Origin: DASYXZ01 sp035946625
GTDB taxonomy: Bacteria > Acidobacteriota > Terriglobia > UBA7540
Direction: 5' to 3'
Assembly (NCBI GenBank): GCA_035946625.1
Contig: DASYZE010000004.1
Coordinates: forward strand, 1 to 64,000
Length of the DNA stretch: 64,000 bases
Positions 53,127 to 61,856 of the stretch are shown here, piece after piece. Below the pieces are notes generated by a model, which saw only the letters and a list, made by a program, of their open reading frames with translations, had not been told where the DNA came from and ran no database searches. Made by a program: the position numbers and the translations under genes. Within the stretch, counting starts at the first letter, position 1. Each line of letters opens with the position of its first letter.

Positions 53127-54419
53127 ATGCGCCCCAGGTCTCAGGAACTTTTCCGCAAGGCTCTTCAACACTTCCCCGGGGGCGTCAATTCTCCCGTGCG
53201 GGCTTTTCGCGGCGTTGGCGGAGAGCCGATTTATATGGCGAGCGGACGGGGCTCGCGCATGACGGACGTGGACGGCCTGACATATATCGATTACGTGGGG
53301 TCTTGGGGGCCGCTGATTCTCGGCCACTGCCATCCGGAAGTTGTGGAGGCCGTCGCCCGCGCCCTGCAATCCGGGACCAGCTTTGGCACTTCTACATCAG
53401 GCGAGGTGGACCTCGCTGAAAAAATCCAGAATGCTTTTCCATCCGTGGAAAGAGTCCGGTTTGTCAACTCCGGCACCGAAGCCACTCTTTCCGCCCTGCG
53501 TGTGGCGCGGGCCGCAACCGGCAGGGAAAAAATATTAAAGTTTGAAGGCTGCTATCACGGGCACTCGGATAGCCTGCTGGTGAAAGCCGGCTCCGGAGTG
53601 GCTACCCTGGGCTTGCCTGACAGTCCCGGCGTCCCCCGCGCCCTGGCCGAACTTACGTTGACCGTTCCCTTCAATGATTTTTCCGCCCTGGAGGAAACCT
53701 TTCGCGCCCGGCGCAACGAACTGGCGGCCGTGATCGTGGAGCCCGTGGTGGGGAACATGGGTTGTGTTTCCCCGGCGCGCGGATACCTGGAAAAATTGCG
53801 CACCCTCACCGCCGAGCAGGGAACGGTTTTGATTTTTGACGAAGTGATGACCGGCTTTCGAGTGGCCCACGGCGGGGTGCAGGAGCTTTTAAGCATCACG
53901 CCGGATATGACCACGCTGGGGAAAATCATCGGAGGTGGATTGCCGGTGGGCGCCTACGGCGGCCGGGCTGATTTGATGGACCTGGTGGCTCCGGCCGGTC
54001 CGGTTTATCAGGCGGGAACCCTTTCGGGCAACCCCCTGGCCATGGCAGCGGGCTCGAAGACGCTTGAAATTCTGACCCGTCCCGGAATTTATGAGCGGCT
54101 TGAAACCTTAACGGCCAAACTGAAGGCGGGGCTGAAAGTGGGAGCCACCAAGGCCGGACAGGGCCTCACGGTAAATCGCGCCGGATCCATGTTTACTCCT
54201 TTTTTTACCTCCATCCCCGTGGTGGATTACGCTTCGGCTAAAAAATCAGACACCGCCGCCTTCGGCCGGTTCTTCCATTCCATGCTCGACCACGGAGTCT
54301 ATTTCCCGCCCTCTCAATTCGAGGCCGCATTTGTCTCCGTCGCGCACACTGAAGCTGACATCCAACAAACTATAGACAGCGCGGGGCGAGCGTTTGGGGA
54401 AGTAGGTGGCATGTCGTAG
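53127..54419 (+). CDS. hemL: Glutamate-1-semialdehyde 2,1-aminomutase
   Basis: A 430-aa PLP enzyme: ALQHFPGGVNSPVRAFRG, VDGLTYIDYVGSWGPLILGH, FVNSGTEATLSALRVARA, EGCYHGHSDSLLVKAGSG, LIFDEVMTGFRV and TTLGKIIGGGLPVGAYGG with the Schiff-base Lys. It makes 5-aminolevulinate for haem. ATG 53127 fits the usual HemL length; the frame start at 53037 adds a hydrophobic tail without support. The last codons (EVGGMS) fall inside a repeat arm at 54402, so the C-terminus may have been reshaped by a repeat insertion. Confidence 0.95.
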   Translation: MRPRSQELFRKALQHFPGGVNSPVRAFRGVGGEPIYMASGRGSRMTDVDGLTYIDYVGSWGPLILGHCHPEVVEAVARALQSGTSFGTSTSGEVDLAEKIQNAFPSVERVRFVNSGTEATLSALRVARAATGREKILKFEGCYHGHSDSLLVKAGSGVATLGLPDSPGVPRALAELTLTVPFNDFSALEETFRARRNELAAVIVEPVVGNMGCVSPARGYLEKLRTLTAEQGTVLIFDEVMTGFRVAHGGVQELLSITPDMTTLGKIIGGGLPVGAYGGRADLMDLVAPAGPVYQAGTLSGNPLAMAAGSKTLEILTRPGIYERLETLTAKLKAGLKVGATKAGQGLTVNRAGSMFTPFFTSIPVVDYASAKKSDTAAFGRFFHSMLDHGVYFPPSQFEAAFVSVAHTEADIQQTIDSAGRAFGEVGGMS

Positions 54420-54503
54420 CTGGCAGGTGGGAAAATCCAAGTAGCCAAACGTCAGGTGGAATTTCGGCAACGCCCGCATGCCACCGACCACCTTCTACCT
54501 GCC
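54402..54503. repeat. GTAGGTGGCAGGT repeat, inverted arms, at hemL 3' end
   Basis: Left arm (54402-54430) has GTAGGTGGCATG and GTAGCTGGCAGGTGG. Right arm (54477-54503) has CATGCCACC and TTCTACCTGCC in inverted orientation. A related pair lies at 58174-58290. The left arm overlaps the hemL stop codon. Confidence 0.6.
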
Positions 54504-54506
54504 GAT

Positions 54507-54531
54507 TTTGCTGGAGGGGGGAGTTGAACCC
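54507..54531. repeat. 25-bp copy of the tRNA-Leu 3' end (att-like)
   Basis: Identical over 25 bp to 58064-58088, which covers the acceptor and T-arm 3' part of tRNA-Leu and a few flanking bases. Direct orientation. This is what integration downstream of a tRNA 3' end leaves at the far side of the element. Confidence 0.7.
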
Positions 54532-54993
54532 GGCACGTCCATTGAAAGCACGCAACTTATTGAATTTACATGTGCGTAATAGCGCGAAAAACGCAAAATG
54601 CACCCCTTTTGGGCACGCCTTGGGCACACAGAAGTTTAAACATTTTCGGCGGTTAGCGGGTCCAGCAAACTCGCCGCCTCGGTCAACTTGCCAACTCCGA
54701 ATACCAACAGCCTCAGTGTCGAGTCCGGCTCCAGTCTGTCGTAGGTGCAGTCAATGTTGATCTGATCTGCATCCAATCGCGCGGCTGCAGGAGCCAACTC
54801 GCCCGGGGCGCCGGCCACAACATTCGCCGGGCGGCTCTGTCTCTGCCCAAACGGCTCAACTTCACCCATGCTAAGTGCGCCGAGTGGGGGCGGTAATACG
54901 ATAGGGAGCGAGGGTCCTGCCAATCATAAGCTTAACTTCTCCCGTCTTGTGTCGCAGCCATTCGGCTGGTTGCGAGTCCAACCCGGGCCAACG
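54532..54993. other. Spacer inside the putative tRNA-Leu island, downstream of the kinase
   Basis: Just after the att-like copy lies a short stretch with TTTTGGGCACGCCTTGGGCA, of the kind seen at integrase-end att regions, but no integrase is left. A minus-strand frame at 54636-54923 (95 aa, with QINIDCTYDRLEPDSTLRL) is open but unrecognised; I am unsure it is coding. Confidence 0.4.
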
Positions 54994-57699
54994 TTATTTG
55001 ACTTGTGGAGTGAATTTCCAAATCGCCGCATTCCAACCGTCGGCCACCGCCATGATTTTCCCATCGGGAGTCCAGGCCATATGGTGGAAGTCGCTGGTGT
55101 AATCGAGAGGGATGCGCGCGGACTTCCCCGACGCCAAATCGAAAATTCCCGGAGGCCAATACCACGTCGCCCCTCCGAGCGGCGCCACCAGCTTCCCGTT
55201 CCGGATACTGCCCGCATCGATAAAGTAACCCAGATGAAATGGGCCAGGGATCTCCTGCTCCGGCCCGCCGCTCAAGGGAACACGGATCAAGCGAGCTTTT
55301 TGCGGCTCACGGACTTCAATTACAAGGCTTTGAGTGGCGGCGTCCACAGCGAAGCCATCACCGGTGCGAACCTTGTGGGGCGCGCCGCCCGAGAGAGGCA
55401 CAGACCAGATGACGCCCCCGGCTAGGCAGAAAAGGGTTTGACGATCCGGCGATATTCCCATTTCGTCCACTTCCCCTTCGTCAAAGCTCAAGCGGCGTAT
55501 GATGCGGCCATTAGAAAGCGCGGCCAGCGCGATCTCGTGGCGCGGATGCGGCCCGATCATAAAAGCCACCTGGTCGGAGCCGACGGGTGACATGGGCCCA
55601 CCCGTTTCGTCGGTGGAGTTGACCAGCGGAACAGGGTCCTTTCCGGCTTCGACCAGAATCAACCGGGAGTGGGACGCCGTTCGCTCCGCCCGCACCGCGC
55701 GGCCGTCCGGCAACACCGTGAAGTCCTCGTAGTATTCTTCAGAGTTGGCGAGTGAGGTGATCGTTTCAACATGCCCGCCTTCTGCGGAAAAGCGCACCAG
55801 GTCCGACGCGCGGTCATTTTGGTCTAGGTAGATGCTGCCATCCGCGCCCATATCGAGCGAGGAGATAAAATGGGTCATGTTGAACAGCGTACGAGTGGGT
55901 CCATGGCCATCCAGCGGGATAGCAGACACCTGATACGAGTCGCCATTGAGCGTCGAGGTGATCGCGTACTTGCCGTCGGCGCTGGCGGCAACAGTGACAT
56001 TATGGGCCCCAAATTCACCGGGAATTTCTTCCGGAAGCTGCCGCATGCTTTCTGATGCCAGATCGACGTCATACAGATGGGCGACGGCATCCGCACCCTG
56101 TCCGACTTTGGTTCCTATCACCAGAGCATCGTGCCCCCCGGGAACTGCCCGGATGTAATCGAAGGGGAGTCCGAGGAGCACTTCCACGGACAGGGGCTTG
56201 GTTTGGCCGGTTTCCGGCCAGTAGTGGAATACCTGGAAATGGTTCTCGCTATTGAGCCGAATGATTAGAAGGCTGCCGTCGGGGAGCGCCTCGGGCGTCA
56301 TTGCATCTTCCAGGATGAGTTGTTCGTCGCCGCCCAGGGCCGATACTGCAAAAATGCCCTTGGGCTGGTCATCCCAACGATCGTAATAAATGCGGCTGCC
56401 ATCCGGTGACCACGAGTAGTGAATGACGAAGCCCTTTTCGCGGCTGTGTGTGAGCATCACGCGGTTGCCGGAATCAGGCTGCATAACCCAAAGTTGGAGC
56501 ACGCCGTTAGGATCCACGGCCGCGAACGCCAACAGGCGGCCATCCGGGGAAAGGCGTGGGCTGATGGCAATGGTGGGGCCTCCCAGCATGACCCCGGTCC
56601 AGGACGGCTGCGCAGGCAAACGCCACAGGAAGTGGCCGGCAGCCACGGCCAAGGCGAGTGCTGCGGCGGCAGCCACCGCGATAATTCCGCGACGCAACGT
56701 GCGACTTCCCGCTGGTGCGGCACGCCTCGACTCTACTTCGGGCGCGAGGGCGTCCCCTGCCTCGCCGCTTAGGGTTTCTTCTATCGTGATGCGAGCATCG
56801 CCGATGGCTTGCAGGCGCTGCTTCGGATCCTTCATGAGGCAGCGGTGGCTAAGCTCGCGCACGCGAGGCGGTGTTGAACCCGGCAGATTCGTCCAGTCAG
56901 GCTCATCTTTGATCACCGCCGCCAGCGTTTCCGAAGCCGTCGCCCCCTCAAATGGCTTCTTCCCACATAACATTTCGTAAAGCACGCAGCCGAAGGCCCA
57001 GATATCCGCCCGGCGGTTCGCGGGCTTTCCTTTCGCTTGCTCCGGAGGCATGTAAGCCGCTGTGCCCAAAATCATTCCTTCGTGCGTCATGTCCGAGGTC
57101 AGCGCCACCGTGGGCGAGTCTTGCGAGTCGCTTTGTGACGCATTTGCGTCGAGCGCTTTGGCCAACCCGAAATCAAGAACTTTGACAGCGCCCTCGGGAG
57201 TCACTTTGATGTTCGCAGGTTTCAGGTCGCGATGAATAATGCCGCGCTCATGGGCATACTCCAATGCCTCGGCGATTTGTTTGGCGATGTGCAGGACTTC
57301 GTCGAGTTGTAGCGGCGCTTTCTGGGCGCCGGTTCCCGAACGGCGATCTCCCGTACCTGTCTCACCCCAGGGGCGCAAGCCGGGCGCCCTTACAGAAATG
57401 CGCTCCGCCAGCGTCGGGCCTTCCACCAACTCCATCACCAACGCGCGCGTCGGGCCGGATTCTTCGAAACCGTAAATCGAAGCGATGTTGGGATGATTGA
57501 GCGAGGCGAGCACTTGTGCTTCACGATGAAATCGCGCCATGCGCTCGGCATCGTTGGCCATCGCGGCGGGCAGAACTTTTAGCGCGACCGCGCGATTCAG
57601 TTTTGTGTCACGGGCGCGGTAGACCTCGCCCATGCCGCCCACACCTATCGCGTAAAGGATTTCGTACGGACCGAGCTTTGAGCCGGAGGTCAGGGCCAT
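54994..57699 (-). CDS. Ser/Thr protein kinase with TolB-like beta-propeller
   Basis: A 901-aa membrane kinase. Kinase domain: GVGGMGEVYRARD (Gly loop), VALKVLP with catalytic Lys41, HRDLKPANIK (156-165), DFGLAK (176-181), an AAYMPPEQAKG activation-loop end. A single membrane helix near residue 335-350 (IIAVAAAAALALAVAAGHFL) leads to a periplasmic WD40/TolB-like propeller (ISPRLSPDGRLLAFAAVDP, IHYSWSPDGSRIYYD). Residues 102-130 are an extra segment encoded by an inserted palindromic element. The propeller is a likely sensor domain; the ligand is unknown. Only gene inside the putative tRNA island. Confidence 0.93.
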   Translation of the reverse strand: MALTSGSKLGPYEILYAIGVGGMGEVYRARDTKLNRAVALKVLPAAMANDAERMARFHREAQVLASLNHPNIASIYGFEESGPTRALVMELVEGPTLAERISVRAPGLRPWGETGTGDRRSGTGAQKAPLQLDEVLHIAKQIAEALEYAHERGIIHRDLKPANIKVTPEGAVKVLDFGLAKALDANASQSDSQDSPTVALTSDMTHEGMILGTAAYMPPEQAKGKPANRRADIWAFGCVLYEMLCGKKPFEGATASETLAAVIKDEPDWTNLPGSTPPRVRELSHRCLMKDPKQRLQAIGDARITIEETLSGEAGDALAPEVESRRAAPAGSRTLRRGIIAVAAAAALALAVAAGHFLWRLPAQPSWTGVMLGGPTIAISPRLSPDGRLLAFAAVDPNGVLQLWVMQPDSGNRVMLTHSREKGFVIHYSWSPDGSRIYYDRWDDQPKGIFAVSALGGDEQLILEDAMTPEALPDGSLLIIRLNSENHFQVFHYWPETGQTKPLSVEVLLGLPFDYIRAVPGGHDALVIGTKVGQGADAVAHLYDVDLASESMRQLPEEIPGEFGAHNVTVAASADGKYAITSTLNGDSYQVSAIPLDGHGPTRTLFNMTHFISSLDMGADGSIYLDQNDRASDLVRFSAEGGHVETITSLANSEEYYEDFTVLPDGRAVRAERTASHSRLILVEAGKDPVPLVNSTDETGGPMSPVGSDQVAFMIGPHPRHEIALAALSNGRIIRRLSFDEGEVDEMGISPDRQTLFCLAGGVIWSVPLSGGAPHKVRTGDGFAVDAATQSLVIEVREPQKARLIRVPLSGGPEQEIPGPFHLGYFIDAGSIRNGKLVAPLGGATWYWPPGIFDLASGKSARIPLDYTSDFHHMAWTPDGKIMAVADGWNAAIWKFTPQVK
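57308..57394. repeat. Palindromic element inserted in frame inside the kinase gene
   Basis: Starts TGTAGCGGCGCTTTCTGGGC and ends CGGGCGCCCTTACA, as do the intergenic elements. It is 87 bp, exactly 29 codons, so the frame is kept. It encodes a Gly/Arg-rich insert (GLRPWGETGTGDRRS) between the kinase hinge and the helix before HRDLKPAN. Confidence 0.75.
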
Positions 57700-58066
57700 T
57701 GGTGCGGTGCATTATATACGCAGACCACGCGAAAACGTGAATCAAACGCCGCCGCCTTCTTGACGTGTAGTCGGCAACACGCAGAAGTGCCATAGACTCG
57801 CGCAGAATCGCAGCAGAAGAACCTGTCATTACAGGCTACCCGCGATGAAATCGTAGGATGGCGCCAAGGCAACAACGAAGTTGGGTCCATGCGCACTGCC
57901 AGCACCAAATCGGGCCCAGGCGAAATTGTGGATGGCACAGACAGGGCACACGAGCAAGGAAGGGTTTGTATTTCATTGAGCCTAAAACGAGGAGCATGGT
58001 GCTGGAGGGGGATAAACCCCCATCATAAAAAGGTCAAAAAGTCGCGAATAATGCGGGAAGAAATTT
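57700..58066. other. Spacer between kinase start and tRNA-Leu
   Basis: A 367-nt region expected to hold the kinase promoter. No gene or strong palindrome seen. Confidence 0.45.
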
Positions 58067-58088
58067 GCTGGAGGGGGGAGTTGAACCC
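58064..58088. repeat. tRNA-Leu 3' end, second copy of the 25-bp direct repeat
   Basis: The intact-tRNA copy of the repeat at 54507-54531. The identity runs from three bases outside the gene through the acceptor stem and into the T-arm. Confidence 0.75.
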
Positions 58089-58151
58089 CCACGCCGGGTG
58101 ACCGGCGGCAGATTTTGAGTCTGCTGCGTCTGCCAGTTCCGCCACTCCAGC
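58067..58151 (-). tRNA. tRNA-Leu (anticodon CAA)
   Basis: Class II tRNA of ~85 nt: acceptor GCTGGAG/CTCCAGC, anticodon stem GCAGA/TCTGC with loop CTCAAAA (CAA, reading TTG), a long variable arm (CGCCGG/CCGGCG), T-arm around GGTTCAACTCC. CCA is not encoded. Confidence 0.95.
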
Positions 58152-58173
58152 TTGATATCGATTCTAACATAGA

Positions 58174-58290
58174 TGGTAGGTGGCAGGTTGTAGGTGGCAT
58201 GTGGGCTTGCAAGGGAGATCTTAGGCGGCAAGCTCGTGAGAGATGGAAAATTTCAACGCCAACATTCCATCGGCTGCCTGCTACCTACTT
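58174..58290. repeat. GTAGGTGGCAGGT repeat, inverted arms, 5' of tRNA-Leu
   Basis: Left arm 58174-58205 (GGTAGGTGGCAGGTTG and GTAGGTGGCATG). Right arm 58275-58290 (TGCCTGCTACCTACTT). Same family as 54402-54503. Confidence 0.5.
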
Positions 58291-58301
58291 CTTACATTCC
58301 T

Positions 58302-58997
58302 TCATGCAATGACATTTGCATCGGGCAAGAGTTCGCCTTTTTCCAAATGGTGGGTGACGGTGGCGAATCGGGCGGCGTGAGGGTCGTGGGTGACCATCAC
58401 CACGGTCTTGCCAAACTCCTTGTTGAGCCGGGAGAGAAGGGTCAGAACATCCTCCGCGGAAGAGGCGTCCAGGTTGCCGGTGGGTTCATCGGCCAGGATT
58501 AACGAAGGGTCAGTGACGATGGCGCGCGCGATGGCGACGCGCTGCTCCTGCCCGCCGGAAAGTTGGCGTGGATAGTGGCCCAGGCGGTCGCCGAGGCCCA
58601 CCAACTTCAAGGCGGTCACAGCGTGTTCGGCGCGCTCTTTCCTTTTCAGGTTGGTCAGTTTCAGCGGGAGTTCCACATTCTCAAACGCCGTCAGCACGGG
58701 TATCAAATTGAAAGACTGAAAGACGAAGCCGATGTTGGCGTTGCGCCAGCGGGCGATTTGGCCGTCGCTGAGGCTGCGCAGATCTTCGCCGAGAACGGTG
58801 ATCTGCCCCGCGGTGGGTGTGTCCATGGCCGCGATCAGGTGGAGCAGAGTGGATTTGCCCGAGCCCGACGGTCCCATGAGGGCCACGAATTCGCCTTTGT
58901 CAATGGACACGCTCACGTCTTTCAAGGCGACCACATGAAACTCGTCGCGGATATATTCCTTGCTTAGTTGCTGCGTTTTAATCACCGCTGCGCTCAT
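58302..58997 (-). CDS. MacB/LolD-type ABC transporter ATP-binding protein
   Basis: A 231-aa ATPase: MGPSGSGKSTLLHLIAAMD (Walker A), NANIGFVFQSFNLIPVLT (Q-loop), QLSGGQEQRVAIARAIV (signature), LILADEPTGNLDASSAED (Walker B), VMVTHDPHAA (H-loop). The form with FVFQSFNLIP and LADEPTGNLD is that of MacB/LolD/FtsE exporters. Last gene of a five-gene minus-strand unit with an HlyD adaptor and two FtsX-type permeases. Confidence 0.95.
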   Translation of the reverse strand: MSAAVIKTQQLSKEYIRDEFHVVALKDVSVSIDKGEFVALMGPSGSGKSTLLHLIAAMDTPTAGQITVLGEDLRSLSDGQIARWRNANIGFVFQSFNLIPVLTAFENVELPLKLTNLKRKERAEHAVTALKLVGLGDRLGHYPRQLSGGQEQRVAIARAIVTDPSLILADEPTGNLDASSAEDVLTLLSRLNKEFGKTVVMVTHDPHAARFATVTHHLEKGELLPDANVIA

Positions 58998-59022
58998 CTT
59001 TTTCTCTCCCCCAAGATTATGG

Positions 59023-60366
59023 CTAGGAATTTTTTGCGTGTACGCGGTCGCCGTCCTTGAGCGTGTCGGGCGGATTGAGAATGAGGTCCTCGCCGCCGAT
59101 CAGTCCCTGTTCGATGCGAACGCCCTGGCTGTTGGTAGGCCCCGTCTTTACCGGGCGGCGAATTGCTTTCCCGCCCAGGACCACAAACACGGCGTCATTC
59201 TTGATGGCGGAAGCGGGGACGACGATCAAGGGATTAGTGGTGGCTCCGGCCGCGGGCGCGCTCTTCTCATCGGATAGGAAGGCGGTGCTGGCGTTCATCT
59301 CCGGGCGCAGGAAACTATCGGGATGCAAAATTCGCACTTTCACCTGGACGGTGGCCTTCTGGCGATCGGCCTTGGGAGACATCTCCGCGATCACGCCGTC
59401 GTACTTGCGGTCCGGAAAAGCGTCGGTGGTGACAATGGCTTTCTGGGCCATCTGCAATTTGGCAAAATCGTTTTGATTGATGTCGAGCTCCACCTGCAGA
59501 TCGTTTAAGTCCGCCAGGGTCACCACATAACCTTTGGCGCCTTTGTCACCCACGAATCCATTGGTTACAAACTCGCCTTGCTCGACCGCGCGCTCCAGGA
59601 TGGTGCCCTCCACCGGGGCGCGGATGATGGTGTTGTCGAGCTGGGTTTGGGCATACGCCAGCATGCCTTTGGCTTGTTCCACCTGGCCGCGCAAGGCATC
59701 GATTTCCTCTTTGCGGGGGCCGAGTCGCGCCAGCTCATAGGTTTTGTCGAGTGATGCGACGCGCGCCACACCGTCATCATACTTTGCCTGGGCGTCGTCC
59801 AACTGCTGGCGGGAGAGCACGCCTTGCCCGACCAGTTGCTTGGTGCGGCCCAGCGTGACTTTCGCGTCGATCAGGTTTGCCTTGGCTTGGTCTAGATTCG
59901 CTTTGGCCACCGCGATCTCTTCCGGGCGCGAACCATGCTCGGCTTCCAGCAGGCGAGCCTGCAAATTGGCCAGGTTGCCTTTGGTCTGGTCTACCTGCGC
60001 CTGGTATTCGTCGTCTTCCAGCCGCACGATCTCCTGCCCGGCTTTAACGTGATCGCCTTTCTCCACGCCAATCCACTTTACCCGGCCAACCACCTTGGAG
60101 GCCACCTGGATTTCATGATGCGCCACAATATATCCCGTGGCGTTGAGCGCCACGCCCACGCCCGCTCCGGTCCCCGTGCCGGCTGCCTTCACGCGCACCG
60201 TGTCAACTTCCACGGCGGCGTTCAGAGTGTTGTAAGCGTACCTACCCGTCCCCAGAAGTGCAAAGAGGGCGATGCCGCCGATAATCCAACGGGTTGTCCA
60301 CTTGGATGGTTGATGGTCCCGCCGCTGGCCGCGATCGATTTGTAGACTTTTGAGTTCGGCTTCCAT
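59023..60366 (-). CDS. HlyD/RND-type membrane fusion (adaptor) protein
   Basis: A 447-aa adaptor: one N-terminal membrane helix (IIGGIALFALLGTGRYAY), lipoyl halves (GYIVAHHEIQVASKVVGRVK and IIRAPVEGTILERAVEQGEF), a long coiled-coil hairpin (residues ~130-235, EAEHGSRPEEIAVAKANLDQ), a beta-barrel and a C-terminal ALIGGEDLI-like end. It bridges inner-membrane ABC permeases to an outer-membrane channel. ATG 60366 has GGAG 5 nt upstream. 25 nt from the ATPase start, so co-transcribed. Confidence 0.93.
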   Translation of the reverse strand: MEAELKSLQIDRGQRRDHQPSKWTTRWIIGGIALFALLGTGRYAYNTLNAAVEVDTVRVKAAGTGTGAGVGVALNATGYIVAHHEIQVASKVVGRVKWIGVEKGDHVKAGQEIVRLEDDEYQAQVDQTKGNLANLQARLLEAEHGSRPEEIAVAKANLDQAKANLIDAKVTLGRTKQLVGQGVLSRQQLDDAQAKYDDGVARVASLDKTYELARLGPRKEEIDALRGQVEQAKGMLAYAQTQLDNTIIRAPVEGTILERAVEQGEFVTNGFVGDKGAKGYVVTLADLNDLQVELDINQNDFAKLQMAQKAIVTTDAFPDRKYDGVIAEMSPKADRQKATVQVKVRILHPDSFLRPEMNASTAFLSDEKSAPAAGATTNPLIVVPASAIKNDAVFVVLGGKAIRRPVKTGPTNSQGVRIEQGLIGGEDLILNPPDTLKDGDRVHAKNS

Positions 60367-60374
60367 GTTGCTCC

Positions 60375-60420
60375 AGTTCTTCAGTTTTTCAGTTCGTCAG
60401 TATTTCAGTGGGTCAGTAAG
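60375..60420. repeat. Short tandem repeat of TTCAGT-type units
   Basis: Five imperfect ~9-nt units (TTCAGTTTT, TTCAGTTCG, TCAGTATTT and so on) directly upstream of the HlyD gene, in the 214-nt gap to the permease. No gene seen in that gap. Confidence 0.5.
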
Positions 60421-60580
60421 ACCTCTGTGGAATACCGTTCATTTGCAATTTCACTCGTTTCCCTTGTTCTCCAGCAAGATCCTCCAATTCGGGACTTGCA
60501 CTGGTATCCGTTCAGCGTATCTGCTGATTCTAATGGACATTCCGGCTTCGTTCCGGAACTCGCTCATCCTCCCATCAGGC

Positions 60581-61747
60581 CTAGATTGCTCGCAGCGCCG
60601 TCAAAACTTGCTTCCTGGCGGCGTTCCAGGCTGGGAACAGGCCGCCAAAAGCGCCCATCACCGTCGCGAACACAACTCCTGTGAACATGATGACCGGAGT
60701 CACAGTCAAGTTGAAATCAGTTTCGCTGAAGGTTGTAAAGTTGCCGATCCCGGTGGTTACTCCGTTCAGGGGCAGTACCAGGATGCAGCCGATGATGCCG
60801 CCGAGTATCGCCAGGAGCACTGACTCCGTGAAGAAGCTCAACATAATGCTGGCGCGCGAAAAGCCCAGGACACGCAATGTCCCAATCTCGCGGGAGCGTC
60901 GCGCCACCGCCGCATACATGGTGTTCATGGCGGCGAAGGCGCTGCCCACAGCCATGATGAGAGAAACCAGGATGCCCAGCGAGGCAATGGGAAGGGCGGA
61001 CTGGGTTTGATCGGCGTAATACTTCGATTCAAGCATCGCGTCCGCGTTCAACTGCTGGTCAGCAGTCAAATTCTTGATTAGTGCATCGGCAGCCACGGAG
61101 TCAGTTGCTTCCACCAGCGCCGAGCTGAGCACTTCGCTGCGGTGCGAGTCCGCCGAGACCTGGTTAAGGTCCACATAGATCTCACTGTTGGTGGCGCTTT
61201 GGCCGGCGGCCATGATTCCCACTACGTCCCAATCTCCAGAGCCAAATCGAAGCTTCTTGCCTAACTGAACGTTCGGGAAGCGCTTGGCGAGGGACTGGCC
61301 CACCACCACCTCGCGTTTGCCGGGATCGAACCAACGCCCGGAAACAAGCTTGATGTCCTTGCGCATTTCGATGCCGATGGGCGTCAAGCCGCGCACATTC
61401 ACGTTGATGCCGTCGGGCGCGTCCACGCTCACCAGGTTGATCACGGTGACCATTTCCAGGGAGGCCAGCGGCTGGCCCGCATGGTCGCGTGCAATACCGG
61501 GTTTGGTCTTGAGGATCTGAAAGCCTTCGCGCGAAAAATTGCTCACCAGTTCGGAAGTGGAGCCCTTGCGCATCACCAAAACGTGCAGGGGATCGCCCGT
61601 GGCCTGGAGCGAAGTCTGGAGCCCATGCACCAGGGCCATGATGGCCAGCAGGACGGCGACCGTCAGCGCGATTCCGAGGGCCGTCATGATGGTGGTGGTC
61701 TTACGTACGATCAGGTTGCGAAAATTGTAAGCAATCGGTATGGCCAT
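60581..61747 (-). CDS. FtsX/MacB-type ABC permease B
   Basis: A 388-aa permease: N-terminal helix (ALGIALTVAVLLAIMALVHG), a ~220-residue MacB periplasmic domain (VSGRWFDPGKREVVVGQSL), and three C-terminal helices (LGILVSLIMAVGSAFAAM, FFTESVLLAILGGIIGCILV, VIMFTGVVFATVMGAFGG). The short GTLRVLGFSRASI coupling loop is the FtsX hallmark. Paired with permease A, which suggests a heterodimer. No clear ribosome site. Confidence 0.93.
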   Translation of the reverse strand: MAIPIAYNFRNLIVRKTTTIMTALGIALTVAVLLAIMALVHGLQTSLQATGDPLHVLVMRKGSTSELVSNFSREGFQILKTKPGIARDHAGQPLASLEMVTVINLVSVDAPDGINVNVRGLTPIGIEMRKDIKLVSGRWFDPGKREVVVGQSLAKRFPNVQLGKKLRFGSGDWDVVGIMAAGQSATNSEIYVDLNQVSADSHRSEVLSSALVEATDSVAADALIKNLTADQQLNADAMLESKYYADQTQSALPIASLGILVSLIMAVGSAFAAMNTMYAAVARRSREIGTLRVLGFSRASIMLSFFTESVLLAILGGIIGCILVLPLNGVTTGIGNFTTFSETDFNLTVTPVIMFTGVVFATVMGAFGGLFPAWNAARKQVLTALRAI

Positions 61748-61856
61748 AATTTTTTTAGGTTAAAGGTTAAAACCTGGGCGGCATTTCGTTTTAGTCCTCA
61801 ACCTTAACTCTTAATCTTTGCCCTTATACCCTTTAACTTTTACCCCTTTACCTTTC

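Noticed and set aside
54636..54923. 95-codon minus-strand frame in the tRNA island
   Set aside because: No homology recognised and no ribosome site. Possible remnant, but not supported enough to list as a gene.
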